From positions 1,558,777-1,564,593 of the forward strand of contig CP070843.1 of NCBI GenBank assembly GCA_020350905.1: DNA of 5,817 nucleotides, read 5' to 3'. The DNA is from Deltaproteobacteria bacterium (GTDB lineage: Bacteria > Desulfobacterota > Syntrophobacteria > BM002). This document shows, piece after piece, positions 5,817 to 5,817 of the stretch. The position numbers and the translations under genes were made by a program. The notes beneath the pieces were generated by a model, which saw only the letters and a program-made list of their open reading frames with translations, had not been told where the DNA came from and did not search any database. Position 1 is the stretch's first letter; each line of letters begins with the position of its first letter.

Positions 5817-5817
5817 C

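Noticed and set aside
5786..5817. Resemblance of the final stem to group II intron domain V
   Set aside because: The stem CGTCG/CGACG is short and the AGC triad and GNRA-type loop expected of domain V are missing.

Overview
The window is dominated by one minus-strand operon for a general L-amino-acid ABC importer of the Aap type, read from right to left: aapJ (periplasmic binding protein, 4489-5511), aapQ (permease, 3218-4414), aapM (permease, 2115-3209) and aapP (ATPase, 1099-1875). Further left on the same strand is the 5' part of an acyl-CoA dehydrogenase of the glutaryl-CoA dehydrogenase type (1-699), which runs off the left edge. All five proteins are recognisable from family motifs.

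Together J, Q, M and P make a complete importer. AapJ is exported and binds amino acids in the periplasm, AapQ and AapM form the membrane channel, and AapP hydrolyses ATP. The gene order J-Q-M-P matches the classical rhizobial operon. The adjacent dehydrogenase could act on glutaryl-CoA from lysine, tryptophan or aromatic-compound breakdown. A metabolic link between uptake and breakdown is only an inference from adjacency.

The host is a Gram-negative bacterium: it has a periplasmic binding protein with a signal peptide, AapM/AapQ permeases, and good Shine-Dalgarno sites on some genes. The intergenic repeats (a CGAAATCC/GGATTTCG palindrome and an ACTCCACTACTCC-type octamer repeat) look to me like those scattered through Desulfobacterota (Deltaproteobacteria) genomes. 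That placement comes from memory of sequence style, not from a search.

The non-coding parts hold the less ordinary material. (1) 700-1098: a 25-bp inverted repeat made of 8-bp units encloses about 190 bp with a small charged reading frame that looks broken by one base in an A/T run. (2) 1876-2114: an AT-rich imperfect palindrome of about 140 bp separates aapM from aapP inside the operon. (3) 4415-4488: a perfect 10-bp GC-rich stem-loop sits between aapJ and aapQ. (4) 5529-5817: no convincing promoter, but two hairpins and a minus-strand frame open to the right edge, perhaps the end of a mobile or repeated element. I see no rRNA, tRNA, CRISPR array or complete insertion sequence. I did not find a clearly new biological system; the multi-copy-looking repeats are the best leads.
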